A stretch of 64,000 nt of DNA from Falsiroseomonas sp041690465 (GTDB taxonomy: Bacteria; Pseudomonadota; Alphaproteobacteria; Acetobacterales; Acetobacteraceae), in the NCBI RefSeq assembly GCF_041690465.1, contig NZ_JAWLHG010000005.1, forward strand, positions 156,766 to 220,765, read 5' to 3'. Numbering within the stretch: position 1 is the stretch's first letter; every line of letters starts with the position of its first letter. Both the position numbers and the translations under genes were made by a program. Shown here in pieces: positions 33,623-42,375 of the stretch. The notes below the pieces were generated by a model, which searched no databases, had not been told where the DNA came from, and saw only the letters and a list, made by a program, of their open reading frames with translations.

Positions 33623-34368
33623 TGCACGCGCCGACCCTGCTGCTGCCGGGTTGGCGTGCGCGGATCGGGGTGATCAGCCCGACCGTGCTGGAGCGCATCC
33701 CGCTCGATTTCCAACGAATCGCGCCGGAGGGCGCGATGCTGTGCGGCATCACCACCGGCATGGGCGGCTGGGCGGAGAACCAGTACGGCCAGGCGCTGGC
33801 GCAGGTGAAGGACAGCGTGCGCTACCTTGCGGCGCGCAAGGTGGACTTCATCCTGCACGTCGCCTCGCCGATCGTGGTGGCGCAGGGGCCAGGCTACGAC
33901 CGCGTGCTGCTCAAGGAATTCGCGGAGGTCGCGGCGGGCATCCCCTGCACCACCACCATCCGTGCCGCGCTGGATGCGTTCGAAGCCCTCGGCGCACGCC
34001 GCATCCTGGCGGTAACGCCCTTCCATGAACGGCTCAACGGCCAGCTGCGCACCTTCGTCGAGGCCGAGGGTTTCGCCTTCTCCCGCCTGGTCGGCGTGCC
34101 GGCGCTGTTCGACTTCCTGCAGGACGTGCCGCTGGATGCGCTGTTCCGCGCGGCGCTGGCGGCGGCGGCCGACGATCCCGATTTCGACGCCGTCTGGATC
34201 CCCTCCGGCCAGTTGCCGGCGGTGGAGGTCGTGCTTCCGCTGGAAGCGAGGCTGCGCAAGCCGGTCGTCGCGCAGAACCATGCGGATTTCCTCGCCGCCT
34301 TCCGCGCGCTCGGCGTCAGCGGCGTGGCGCGTGGACATGGCATGCTGCTCGACCGCTTCGCCGGCTGA
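33622..34368 (+). CDS. Asp/Glu racemase-superfamily homologue lacking the catalytic cysteines
   Basis: A 248-residue protein related to maleate isomerase and arylmalonate decarboxylase (VISPTVLERIPLDFQRIAPEG at the start). At the two catalytic Cys positions it has V80 (ILHVASPIV) and A200 (SGQLPAVEV), so the two-base cysteine mechanism is lost. Two other cysteines, C41 and C109, are elsewhere in the fold. It may be a binding or sensory protein, or catalyse different chemistry such as decarboxylation. It is encoded between TctC and the fused TctA-B, overlapping both, so it is likely to act on or sense the imported diacid. Confidence 0.75.
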   Translation: MHAPTLLLPGWRARIGVISPTVLERIPLDFQRIAPEGAMLCGITTGMGGWAENQYGQALAQVKDSVRYLAARKVDFILHVASPIVVAQGPGYDRVLLKEFAEVAAGIPCTTTIRAALDAFEALGARRILAVTPFHERLNGQLRTFVEAEGFAFSRLVGVPALFDFLQDVPLDALFRAALAAAADDPDFDAVWIPSGQLPAVEVVLPLEARLRKPVVAQNHADFLAAFRALGVSGVARGHGMLLDRFAG

Positions 34369-36368
34369 TGGATCTGGCGGCGGCGCTGCTGGACGGGCTG
34401 GCGCAGGCCACCACCGCCGATGCGCTGCTGTTCATGCTGTTCGGCACCGTTGTCGGCTATGTCTTCGGCATCCTGCCCGGCCTGCAATCGGTCACCGCCA
34501 TGTCGGTGTTCCTGCCGCTGACCTATTGGTGGTCGCCGGCGCAGGCGATGTATTTCTTCGCCGGCATCATCGGGGCGGCCGGCAATGGCGGCGCGGTCAC
34601 CGCCATCGTGCTTAACCTGCCCGGCACCGCGCAGAACGCCGCGACGACGCTGGAAGGCTATCCGATGACGCGGGCCGGCCGCGCCGTCTTCGCGCTGAAC
34701 CTCTCCGCCGCGGCAAGCTGGCTGGGCGCGGTGTTCGGCGTGGTGGTGCTGCTGGCGCTGGTGCCGGTCTTCCTGCCCTTCCTGCTCTCCTTCGGCCCGG
34801 CCGAGACCTTCTGGGTGGCGGTGTTCGGCCTGGTGACCATGGTGCTGGCGGTGGCGGGGTCGCCGGCCAAGGGGCTGGTCGCCATCTGCATCGGCGTGCT
34901 GCTGGCGATCATCGGCATGGGCGGGCCGCGGCTGCCGGTGCCGCGCTTCACCTTCGACAGCACCTACCTGCTGGACGGGCTTGAGATCGTCGTCGTCATC
35001 ATCGGTTTCCTGGTGGTGTCGGAATGCATCCTACAGGCCGCAACCGTCTGGGCGCGCGGGCGCGAGTCGGGGTTGGCAACGCGTGCGGCAGCGCCGCTGG
35101 CCGATGACTGGAAGCGGCAGGCGATCGACGGGTGGAAGGCGCCGCTCCGGCACTGGCCGGTCTTCCTGCGCTCCTCCGCGCTCGGCACCGTGGTCGGCGC
35201 GCTGCCGGGCGTGGGGGGCACGGTCTCGCAGTTCCTCTCCTACAATCTCGCTGTCGCCACCACCAAGGACAGCAGCCGCATCGGCAAGGGCGCGGAGGAT
35301 GCGCTGGTCGCCACCGAGGCGGCGACCAATTCGAAGGAAGGCGGCGCGCTGTTCCCCACGCTGCTGTTCGGCATCCCCGGCAATGCCGAGATGGCGCTGG
35401 TGCTGGCCGCCTGGCAGATCCATGGGCTGGAGCCCGGCCCTTCGTTCATGAGCACGCATGGCGCGCTGGCCTGGGCGCTGGTGTTCGGCCTGTTGTTCTC
35501 GAACCTCGTCGCGAGCCTCGGCACCGCGGCGGCGAGCCCCTGGTTGGCGCGGCTGCCGGGCTTCGACATGGGTGTCCTGGCGCCGGTGGTGCTGGTGGCG
35601 TCGCTGATGTCCGCCTTTACCGTGCGGTCGAATTTTCTCGATCTCGGGCTGCTGCTGGCGCTCGGCCTGTTCGGCGCCTTCCTGCGGCTGTACGGCTATT
35701 CGGTGATCGGCGTGGTGATCGGTTTCGTGCTCGGCGACGTGATCGAGCGCAGCTTCTACACTGCGCTGCAGAGTTCGCTCGGTGACTACGCCGTGCTGGT
35801 CGACTCGCCGGTCGCGGCGACGCTCGCCGGGATGACGGCGCTGGCCGCTGTGTTCTGCGCGGTGAAGGTCGCGCGTGGCAGGCGCGACGAGTCGGAGGTG
35901 GCCGCATCCTCGACCGGCGCGCTGGTCTTCGCCGTCCTGCTGCTCGCGGGCTGCCTCTACCTGCTCTGGCAGGCGACGGCCACCGGATGGCGCGGCGGCA
36001 TTGTGGCGCCGGGCGTGCTGGCGCTGGTCGGCGTGTTGCTACTGCTGGTTGTTCTGCAGACCTGGCGCGGCCGTGCCCCGGCGCGGGTGCCGGAGGCGGC
36101 GGCCACGCTGCGCCTCGCGCTGCTGCTGGGCAGCGCCCTGGCGGTGGCGTTGTGGCTGGGTTTCCTCGCCGGCATGGCAGCGTTGCTGCTCGGTTTTTGG
36201 GGGGGCGTGCAGCGGCGACCGCTGCCGCGGGTGCTGGCACTGACCGCACTGTTCGCGCTTGCACTGCCGGTCGGCTTCTCCTGGCTCGTCGAGGCGCCGC
36301 TCTGGCGCGGGGTGGTCGCGCCGCTCTGGCCCGGCGTGGTGGGCGGCGAGGTGCTGCCCGCGCTGTAG
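34368..36368 (+). CDS. tctA: Tripartite tricarboxylate transporter membrane protein, TctA-TctB fusion
   Basis: A 666-residue membrane protein. Residues 1-500 form the large TctA channel: VGYVFGILPGLQSVTAMSVFLPLTY near residue 30, GIIGAAGNGGAVTAIVLNLPGTAQN near 66 and LPGVGGTVSQFLSYNLA near 283. TctA alone is about 500 residues; the extra 165 residues from about 505 contain four or five helices and look like a fused TctB small subunit, which is otherwise missing. The arrangement would make the transporter two-part rather than three. It overlaps the racemase-like gene by one base. Confidence 0.85.
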   Translation: MDLAAALLDGLAQATTADALLFMLFGTVVGYVFGILPGLQSVTAMSVFLPLTYWWSPAQAMYFFAGIIGAAGNGGAVTAIVLNLPGTAQNAATTLEGYPMTRAGRAVFALNLSAAASWLGAVFGVVVLLALVPVFLPFLLSFGPAETFWVAVFGLVTMVLAVAGSPAKGLVAICIGVLLAIIGMGGPRLPVPRFTFDSTYLLDGLEIVVVIIGFLVVSECILQAATVWARGRESGLATRAAAPLADDWKRQAIDGWKAPLRHWPVFLRSSALGTVVGALPGVGGTVSQFLSYNLAVATTKDSSRIGKGAEDALVATEAATNSKEGGALFPTLLFGIPGNAEMALVLAAWQIHGLEPGPSFMSTHGALAWALVFGLLFSNLVASLGTAAASPWLARLPGFDMGVLAPVVLVASLMSAFTVRSNFLDLGLLLALGLFGAFLRLYGYSVIGVVIGFVLGDVIERSFYTALQSSLGDYAVLVDSPVAATLAGMTALAAVFCAVKVARGRRDESEVAASSTGALVFAVLLLAGCLYLLWQATATGWRGGIVAPGVLALVGVLLLLVVLQTWRGRAPARVPEAAATLRLALLLGSALAVALWLGFLAGMAALLLGFWGGVQRRPLPRVLALTALFALALPVGFSWLVEAPLWRGVVAPLWPGVVGGEVLPAL

Positions 36369-36418
36369 GGAGGAGGCGCCGGTCAGGCCGCGACGCCCGC
36401 CGGCATGGTGGCGTAAGC

Positions 36419-36877
36419 TCAAGCGGCTGGCGTCGGGCGGCACGGTGCGGCCGGCAATGCGAGAGGGACTATCCCCATCTCCAGGCTGCGGGCAATGCGA
36501 CGAGCGCGTTCGAGCATGTGTGCCGCGCCCTCCTCGGTGAGTTCCACCCGCGCGACCTGCTCGAAGATCGCGAGCCAGCGGGCGAAGTGGGCGGGCGTCA
36601 GGCCAAGATGGGCATGCGCCTGCATCGGCTGGCCGTGATAGCCGCCCCGCATCAGCGCCACCGAGGCCCAGAAGCTGGTGAGGGTGGCGATGTGCCGCTC
36701 CCAGTCCGCAACGCCGGCGAAGGCGGGCCCGAGCAGCGCATCAGTGCGGGCGGCGCCATAGAAGGCTCGAAGGAAGCGCTCGATCGTGGCATCGTCGAGC
36801 CCTGTGCGTTCGGTGACCTCTCGGCCCAGGGCGGCGCGGCGCTCCGGTCCTTCCGGGATGGGGGGCGAGGGATTCAA
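36419..36877 (-). CDS. Group III truncated hemoglobin
   Basis: A 152-residue heme protein of the 2-on-2 globin fold. Seen: DDATIERFLRAFYGAARTD (helix B/C region), LGPAFAGVADWERHIATLTSFWASV, and GQPMQAHAHLGLTPAHFARWL, in which one of the closely placed histidines is the proximal ligand. Group III members bind O2 or NO and are often regulated by nitric oxide sensors. The TTG at 36877 was chosen because GGAG lies eight bases upstream and the family begins there; the frame extends to 36934 but into the operator-like region. It faces the remnant of an NsrR-like regulator gene. Confidence 0.82.
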   Translation of the reverse strand: MNPSPPIPEGPERRAALGREVTERTGLDDATIERFLRAFYGAARTDALLGPAFAGVADWERHIATLTSFWASVALMRGGYHGQPMQAHAHLGLTPAHFARWLAIFEQVARVELTEEGAAHMLERARRIARSLEMGIVPLALPAAPCRPTPAA

Positions 36878-36888
36878 ACAGGCATCTC

Positions 36889-36924
36889 CGATACCACTTA
36901 TCTTCAGCCAGAGACCTGGTATCG
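36889..36924. promoter_or_regulatory. Inverted repeat between the hemoglobin gene and the NsrR-like remnant
   Basis: CGATACCA (36889-36896) and TGGTATCG (36917-36924) are perfect 8-base arms separated by 20 bases. It sits 12 bases before the hemoglobin start and directly in front of the regulator remnant, the usual place for an Rrf2-type operator. The sequence does not equal the NsrR consensus known from gammaproteobacteria, so the binding protein is not certain. Confidence 0.5.
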
Positions 36925-36927
36925 TCA

Positions 36928-37385
36928 ATGCCAAATTCAGGAGGCCCGGGTTCCTTGGGCCCGCTCGCCTCGACTGACGTCGTGCTGCGCGCGCTGATGC
37001 GGCTCGGCGCCGGTCCCGCGCGGCACCGCAGCACGGAAGCGCCGGCGGCTGCGGCCGGCGTGCCGCGCAACCGCCTGCTCGGGATCGTGCAGGATCTGGC
37101 GGCGCGGCGGCCGGCGCTGCCCGCAGTTTGAGCGGTGCGCGCCGTGACGTGCTGCTGGCCCGCGCGCTGGCCGAGATCCACCTCGGCGCGGTGGTCCGCC
37201 AGTTGGAGGACGGCCGCTGGTGGAAGGGTTTCCGCGCCGATGGCGGTGCGTGCTGCTTGGCGCCGCTGGGGAGGCCTTCCTCCGCACGCTGGACCGCGCT
37301 TGCGGAGTGCGTCGGGGCGGCGGTTCCTTCCGGTGCTGCCGGCCGTGACTCCGACAGTAGGCAGCCCGGCAGCGGCGAGCCTTGA
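36928..37385 (+). pseudogene. Frameshifted remnant of an NsrR-like Rrf2-family regulator
   Basis: Two frames together resemble one Rrf2 protein of about 120 residues. Frame one (36928-37131; original start perhaps TTG 36955 after AGGAGG at 36939-36944) reads STDVVLRALMRLGAGPARH, then GVPRNRLLGIVQDLAARR, matching the Rrf2 helix-turn-helix (LTxFTDYxLRALMRL, SRNHLLKIVQDLA). It hits a stop at 37129. Frame two (37128-37385) continues with ARALAEIHLGAVVRQLEDG and GGACCLAPLGRPS, matching the NsrR effector part with its Fe-S cysteine region, but only the CC pair and a later Cys remain of the expected three spaced cysteines. The first helix is also eroded. It should not make a working NO sensor. Confidence 0.65.
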
Positions 37386-37575
37386 GTGCGAAGCCCGCTG
37401 CCCCGATTCTCGGTCGTGCCGTTCCGCCCTGCAGCGCTCCGCCTGGACTGTGGACAACCTTACCCCAATGGCAAGTTCCCTCTTCCATTCGCGTCCGCTG
37501 ATCCCATAGGCTCGCCGGCATTGTTCAGGGCATGGCTTCGGGCCGCCATGTCCGCGCCGCGGGATGGAGGTCGCG

Positions 37576-39084
37576 ATGAACCATCTGTCGCCCTACCGGG
37601 CCTATCGGCCGGCGGGCTTCACGCCAGAGGAGCGCGACAAGGTCGAGATCCTGTTCGGCGGGCTGCATTGGCGGGCCGAGCGCCTGATGCAGGCAGTGTT
37701 CGAGAACCTCGGCTACCGTGCCCGCGCACTCCCCACCGCAACGCGCGAGGACCTGCTGGCGGGCCGGGAGCTTGCCGATGTCGGCCAATGCTGCCCGACC
37801 AGCTTCACCACCGGCAACCTGACCAACTTCCTGAAGTCCGAGACAGCGCGGCTGGGAGCGGAGGAGACGGCGCGGCGCTACATCTACGTCACCGCGGGAT
37901 CCTGCGGGTCCTGCCGCTTCGGGCAGTACCACCAGAGCTACGAGCTGGCACTGCGGAACATCGGCATGGACGCGTTCCGGATGTTCCTGATCGCGCAGGA
38001 CCGGATGGACCAGGGCGCGCTGGAAGGCGGCGGGCTGAAGGTGGACATGCCGCTGACGCTCGGCATGCTCTGGGCCATACTCTGCGGCGATGTGGTGCAG
38101 AGCCTTGAATACCAGGTTCGCCCCTATGAGGTGGTGCCCGGTGAGACGAACCGGGTCTCCCGCGAGGCGGTGGAGCAGCTGGCGCAGACCTTCGCCGAAC
38201 GGCCGAAGCGCGAGGGCAAGTGGGGCCTGCTCGCCTGGCATCTCTCCACGGGGCATTTCGTGAAGGCGCTGCGCGAGGTGCATCGGCGCTTCGGCGCGAT
38301 CGAGGTGGACCGGCTGCGCGTGAAACCGATGGTGAAGATCACCGGCGAGTTCTACCTTCAAACGGTGGAGGGCGAACCGAACCACAATATCCATCGCTGG
38401 CTGGAGAGCGAGGGCGCCGAGGTCTATCCGGCCGCCATCGCCGTCTGGCTGGAATACTGGCTGCGCTTCTACGCCCAGGAGTTCGAGGAGCGGCTCGGCG
38501 TGGAGAAAGGCGTTCGTGCGAAGATCGCGATGATCCGGGGCATCGAGCGCGCCTTCAGCTGGAGCTACGGTCGCTTGCGCAGCGCCCTCGGCGACATCCC
38601 GCACGAGCTGCCGGACCAGTACGAGCTGAGGCGGCTCGCCGCGCCGTACTTCCACCACCGTCTCTCGGGCGGGGAGGGCGACATGCTGGTGGGCAAGGCG
38701 CTCTGGGCGCATCAGCACAGGAAGGCGCACATGATCTGCGAACTCTCGCCCTATGCCTGCATGCCCAACACCATGAGCATCGGCGCGATGGCGGGCGTGA
38801 TCGGCAAGCACCCCGACCTGCTCTACGCACCGCTCGAGATCAAGGGCGATGCGGAGGTGCACGCCCTCTCGCGCTGCCAGATGATCCTGACCGAGGCGAA
38901 GAAGCGGGCACAGCGGGAATACGAGGACGCGCTGGCGCGGACCGGCCTGACCACCGAACGCGCGCGGGAATTGCTCGACAGGCACCCGGAGATGAAGCGC
39001 GCGGACTGGCGCCTGCCGCACCATGGCGTGGCGGGCACGGCGGCGAACATGGTGCTGCATCTGGCGAAGGCGCACGCTGCATGA
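37576..39084 (+). CDS. 2-hydroxyacyl-CoA dehydratase (HgdB)-like Fe-S protein
   Basis: A 502-residue soluble protein related to the Fe-S component of 2-hydroxyacyl-CoA dehydratases and to double-cubane-cluster proteins. Cysteine motifs visible: GQCCPTSF (about residue 75), AGSCGSCRFGQYH (about 112) and CELSPYACMPNTMS (about 395-408), the last being typical of the large acyl-CoA-dehydratase-activase-related proteins. These sites suggest a [4Fe-4S] or double-cubane cluster fed by the partner ATPase. The ATG at 37576 has GGAGG seven bases upstream. Its TGA overlaps the next gene's ATG (ATGA), so it is the first gene of a coupled trio. Substrate is unknown. Confidence 0.75.
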   Translation: MNHLSPYRAYRPAGFTPEERDKVEILFGGLHWRAERLMQAVFENLGYRARALPTATREDLLAGRELADVGQCCPTSFTTGNLTNFLKSETARLGAEETARRYIYVTAGSCGSCRFGQYHQSYELALRNIGMDAFRMFLIAQDRMDQGALEGGGLKVDMPLTLGMLWAILCGDVVQSLEYQVRPYEVVPGETNRVSREAVEQLAQTFAERPKREGKWGLLAWHLSTGHFVKALREVHRRFGAIEVDRLRVKPMVKITGEFYLQTVEGEPNHNIHRWLESEGAEVYPAAIAVWLEYWLRFYAQEFEERLGVEKGVRAKIAMIRGIERAFSWSYGRLRSALGDIPHELPDQYELRRLAAPYFHHRLSGGEGDMLVGKALWAHQHRKAHMICELSPYACMPNTMSIGAMAGVIGKHPDLLYAPLEIKGDAEVHALSRCQMILTEAKKRAQREYEDALARTGLTTERARELLDRHPEMKRADWRLPHHGVAGTAANMVLHLAKAHAA

Positions 39085-41273
39085 AGCTGGTCGGGATGGA
39101 TGTCGGCTCCACCACGGTGAAGGCCGTGCTGGTGGAGGATGGCCGCGTGCTCTGGCAGGACTACCAGCGGCACAACACGCGCCAGGCGGAAAAGGTGCTG
39201 GACTTCCTCGGACGGATGCAGGCCGAGGCGGGGCTCACGCCGGGCGAGGGGCGCATCTTCTTCACCGGCTCCGGGGCCGGGCTGATCGCGCCGCTGGTCG
39301 GCGGCAAGTTCATCCAGGAGGTGGTCGCCGTCGCCGCCGCGGTGGAGAAGCTGCACCCCGACGTGCTCTTCGTCTCCGAGATCGGCGGCGAGGACATGAA
39401 GACGATCTTCTTCAAGCCGGCCGGCGACGGGCGCAGCAAGCAGGTCTTCATGCAGTCCGCCTGCTCCGGCGGCACCGGCACCTTCATCGAGAAGACCGCG
39501 CGCAAGCTGCAGGTGCCGCCGGAAGCGCTGGCCGCCATACCCTATGACGGGCAGAGCCTGCACAAGATCAGCTCCAAATGCGGCATCTTCGCCGAGACGG
39601 ATGCGAACACGCTGGTCAAGGGCGGCGTGCCGGTGGAGGAGATCATCGCCAGCCTGTTCGAGGCGGTGGTGTACCAGAACCTGGCGACGCTGACGAAGGG
39701 CAACACCCCGCTGCCGGAGGTTCTTCTGCTCGGCGGGCCGAACCTGTTCTTCACCGGGCTGCAGCAGGCCTGGCGCCGGCATCTCGGCAAGCTCTGGCAG
39801 CAGCGCGAGGTGGCGCTGCCGGAAGGAAAGACCGTCGAGGCGCTGATCCGCGTGCCGGCGGAGGCGCTGTACTATGCGGCACTCGGCTGCGTGGAGATCG
39901 GCGCGAAGGAGCCCGCGGGTGTTGCCGTCTACCTCGGCGCGGACAGGCTGCGCTGGTGGATCGAGATCGGCCAGCACGAACAGAAGGCGAAGGAGGGCGC
40001 GCGCGGCCTGGTGGCAGCCGCCGGCGATCTGGAGCGATTCCTCGAAGCCTATGGCGCGCCGCGCAACGCGGAGGCAATGCCGCTGGTGCCGGAAGCCGAG
40101 CGCGTGAAGCCCGGCCGTCCCGTGATGATCGGCTGCGACTTCGGCAGCACGACGACCAAGGCGGTGGTGATCTCGCCGGAGCGCGAGATGCTGTTCTCCT
40201 GCTATGTGCCCTCGAAGGGCAACCCGATCGAGGATGCGCAGCGCCTGCTGCGCCAGATCCGCGAGGCCGGCTTCACCGAGATCGGTGCGCTGGCGCTGAC
40301 CGGCTATGGCAAGGACCTGCTGAAGGACATCATCGGCGCCGATGTCGGCGTGGTGGAGACGGTGGCGCATGCCAAGGCGGCGCTGCACTTCTTCCCCGAT
40401 GCCGATGTGATCTGCGACGTCGGCGGCACCGACGTGAAGGTGATGATCCTGCGGCAGGGCACCGTCTCGGACTTCCGGCTGAACTCGCAATGCTCCTCGG
40501 GCAACGGCGCCTTCCTGCAGGGTGTCGCGGATCGCTACAACATCCCGCTCCACGATTATGCCGAGAAGGCGTTCCAGGCGCAGGCGATGCCGACGCTGGC
40601 GATGGGCTGCGGCGTCTTCCTGCAATCGGACATCGTCAACCAGCAGCGCAAGGGCTGGTCGGCGGAGGAGATCATGGCCTCGCTGGCCGCCGTATTGCCG
40701 CTGAACGTCTGGGTCTATGCCGGGCAGTTGCAGAATCTGCGTGCGGTCGGTCGGAAATTCGTGCTGCAGGGCGGCACGCACCGCAACATGGCGGTGGTGA
40801 AGGCGCAGGTGGACTTCATCACGGCGAAGGTCCCGGACGCGGCGGTGTTCATCCATCCTTATTCCGGCGAGGCCGGCGCGATCGGTGCGGCACTCTGTGC
40901 GCTGGAGCACTGGCAGGATGGCGCGCCGACGCGCTTCCGCGGCTTCGCGGCGATAGAGGCGCTGGCGCATCGCAGCACGACGAATGCGCACACCGTCTGC
41001 AACTGGTGCCCGGTGAACTGCAAGCGCACCTTCATCGATGTGCAGTTGCCGGGCGGCGAGGGCCGCGCCTGGAGCAAGGTGCCGGTCGAGGCCGGGTGGG
41101 AGCGCGTGATCAGCGGCAATTCCTGCCCCAAAGGGCTGGTCGAGGATGCGAACGAGATGCGGGCGGTGAAGGCCCGGATGGAGGAGCAGCGGCGTGTTCA
41201 TCCAAACCTTGGAGAGCTTGTTCGGGAAGAAGCCTTCATCCGCGCCCGGGCCGAGAGCGCCGTCGAAGCTTAG
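39081..41273 (+). CDS. BcrA/BadF/HgdC-type ATPase with two activase modules
   Basis: A 730-residue protein holding two ASKHA ATPase domains in tandem: GMDVGSTTVKAVLV at residues 5-18 and GCDFGSTTTKAVVI at about 351-364. Each module keeps both cysteines that, in HgdC, bridge one [4Fe-4S] cluster across a dimer: SACSGGTGTF and SSKCGIFAETD in the first, SQCSSGNGAF and MGCGVFLQSD in the second. The chain could therefore make one internal pseudo-dimer. A C-terminal CNWCPVNC and GNSCPKG add a possible further cluster. It should drive electrons at low potential by ATP hydrolysis into the HgdB-like partner. It overlaps the next gene by 80 bases. Confidence 0.85.
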   Translation: MKLVGMDVGSTTVKAVLVEDGRVLWQDYQRHNTRQAEKVLDFLGRMQAEAGLTPGEGRIFFTGSGAGLIAPLVGGKFIQEVVAVAAAVEKLHPDVLFVSEIGGEDMKTIFFKPAGDGRSKQVFMQSACSGGTGTFIEKTARKLQVPPEALAAIPYDGQSLHKISSKCGIFAETDANTLVKGGVPVEEIIASLFEAVVYQNLATLTKGNTPLPEVLLLGGPNLFFTGLQQAWRRHLGKLWQQREVALPEGKTVEALIRVPAEALYYAALGCVEIGAKEPAGVAVYLGADRLRWWIEIGQHEQKAKEGARGLVAAAGDLERFLEAYGAPRNAEAMPLVPEAERVKPGRPVMIGCDFGSTTTKAVVISPEREMLFSCYVPSKGNPIEDAQRLLRQIREAGFTEIGALALTGYGKDLLKDIIGADVGVVETVAHAKAALHFFPDADVICDVGGTDVKVMILRQGTVSDFRLNSQCSSGNGAFLQGVADRYNIPLHDYAEKAFQAQAMPTLAMGCGVFLQSDIVNQQRKGWSAEEIMASLAAVLPLNVWVYAGQLQNLRAVGRKFVLQGGTHRNMAVVKAQVDFITAKVPDAAVFIHPYSGEAGAIGAALCALEHWQDGAPTRFRGFAAIEALAHRSTTNAHTVCNWCPVNCKRTFIDVQLPGGEGRAWSKVPVEAGWERVISGNSCPKGLVEDANEMRAVKARMEEQRRVHPNLGELVREEAFIRARAESAVEA

Positions 41274-42375
41274 GATCGGCATTCCGCGTACGCTGAACAT
41301 CTGGTCCACGCACCAGTTCTGGATCGGCTTGTTCGAGGCGCTGGGCGTCGAGCCGCGGCGCATCGTCTTCTCCTCCGACACCAGCGAGGAGCAGGGGCGC
41401 GATTTCGGCCGCGGCCGTGGCACCGTCGATTGCTGCTACCCCGTGAAGTGCATGTCAGGCCATTACGGCGAGCTGGTGTTCGGCCAGAAGCGGAAGATCG
41501 ACGTCCTGTTCTCGCCGATGATCTACTCCGTCCCCTCCTTCCTGCAGGGGCATGTCACGGACAACCTGGCCTGCCCGCGCGTGATGGCCGCGCCCGAAAA
41601 CATCAAGGCCGGCTTCACGCGCGAAAAGGACGTCTTCGCCGAACAGGGCATCCGCTACCTGGCACCGCTGGTCGCGCTGGCGGATCGGCGCGTGGTGCCG
41701 AAGCAGCTGCATCCCGCGCTGGCGGAGATGTTTCCCGGGCTGACGATGGCCGAGATGCAGGCGGCGGTGAAGGCCGGCTACGCCTCGCTGGAGGCATTCA
41801 ACGTCCGCGCGCGCCGCAAGTCCCGCGCCATCCTGGAGGACTGCGCGCGAGAGGCGAGAGCCTGCCTGCTGGTGCTGGCGCGCCCCTACCACATGGACCC
41901 TGGCCTCGGGCACGAGATCGAGGCCGATCTGCAGGCGCACGGCTATCCCGTGCTCTGGTCGCAATACCTGCCGACTGACGACGACCTGATGGAGTGGATG
42001 TTCGGCGCCGAGATCCGTGCCGGCCACATCAGGTCGCCCTTCGACATTCACGATGTCTGGCCGACCTCCTACAGCGGCAACACCAACGAGATCCTCTGGG
42101 GGGCGAAATTCGCCGCGCGCATGCCTTGGGTCAGCTGCGTCATCCGCCTGACCAGCTATGAATGCGGCATGGATCAGCCGACCTACACGCCGGTGCAGCA
42201 GACGGTGGAGCGTTCCGGCACGCTGTTCTTCTCGTTCCAGGATCTTGATTCCACCAAGCCGGCGGGCTCGGTGAAGATCCGCGTCGAAACCATCGCCTAC
42301 TACCTTGAGCGCATGTCTGCCGATATCGTTGCGCGCAAGAAGGCGGCGATGCCGGAAGGCTGCCCGCTCGGCTGA
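41194..42375 (+). CDS. Acyl-CoA dehydratase activase-related protein (DUF2229-type)
   Basis: A 393-residue protein matching the DUF2229 part of the large activase-related proteins (RIGIPRTLNIWSTHQFWIGLFEALGV near the start). Cysteine sites: DCCYPVKCMSGH (about residue 80), NLACPRVM (about 125) and TSYECGMDQPTY (about 325), candidates for a cluster. GTG 41194 is the proposed start (GAGGAG upstream), which makes an 80-base overlap with the ATPase gene in another frame. In many genomes, as I recall, these parts are one long polypeptide; here they are three genes. The overlap lies in a linker, so a natural or technical frameshift joining the two is also possible. Confidence 0.75.
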   Translation: MFIQTLESLFGKKPSSAPGPRAPSKLRIGIPRTLNIWSTHQFWIGLFEALGVEPRRIVFSSDTSEEQGRDFGRGRGTVDCCYPVKCMSGHYGELVFGQKRKIDVLFSPMIYSVPSFLQGHVTDNLACPRVMAAPENIKAGFTREKDVFAEQGIRYLAPLVALADRRVVPKQLHPALAEMFPGLTMAEMQAAVKAGYASLEAFNVRARRKSRAILEDCAREARACLLVLARPYHMDPGLGHEIEADLQAHGYPVLWSQYLPTDDDLMEWMFGAEIRAGHIRSPFDIHDVWPTSYSGNTNEILWGAKFAARMPWVSCVIRLTSYECGMDQPTYTPVQQTVERSGTLFFSFQDLDSTKPAGSVKIRVETIAYYLERMSADIVARKKAAMPEGCPLG

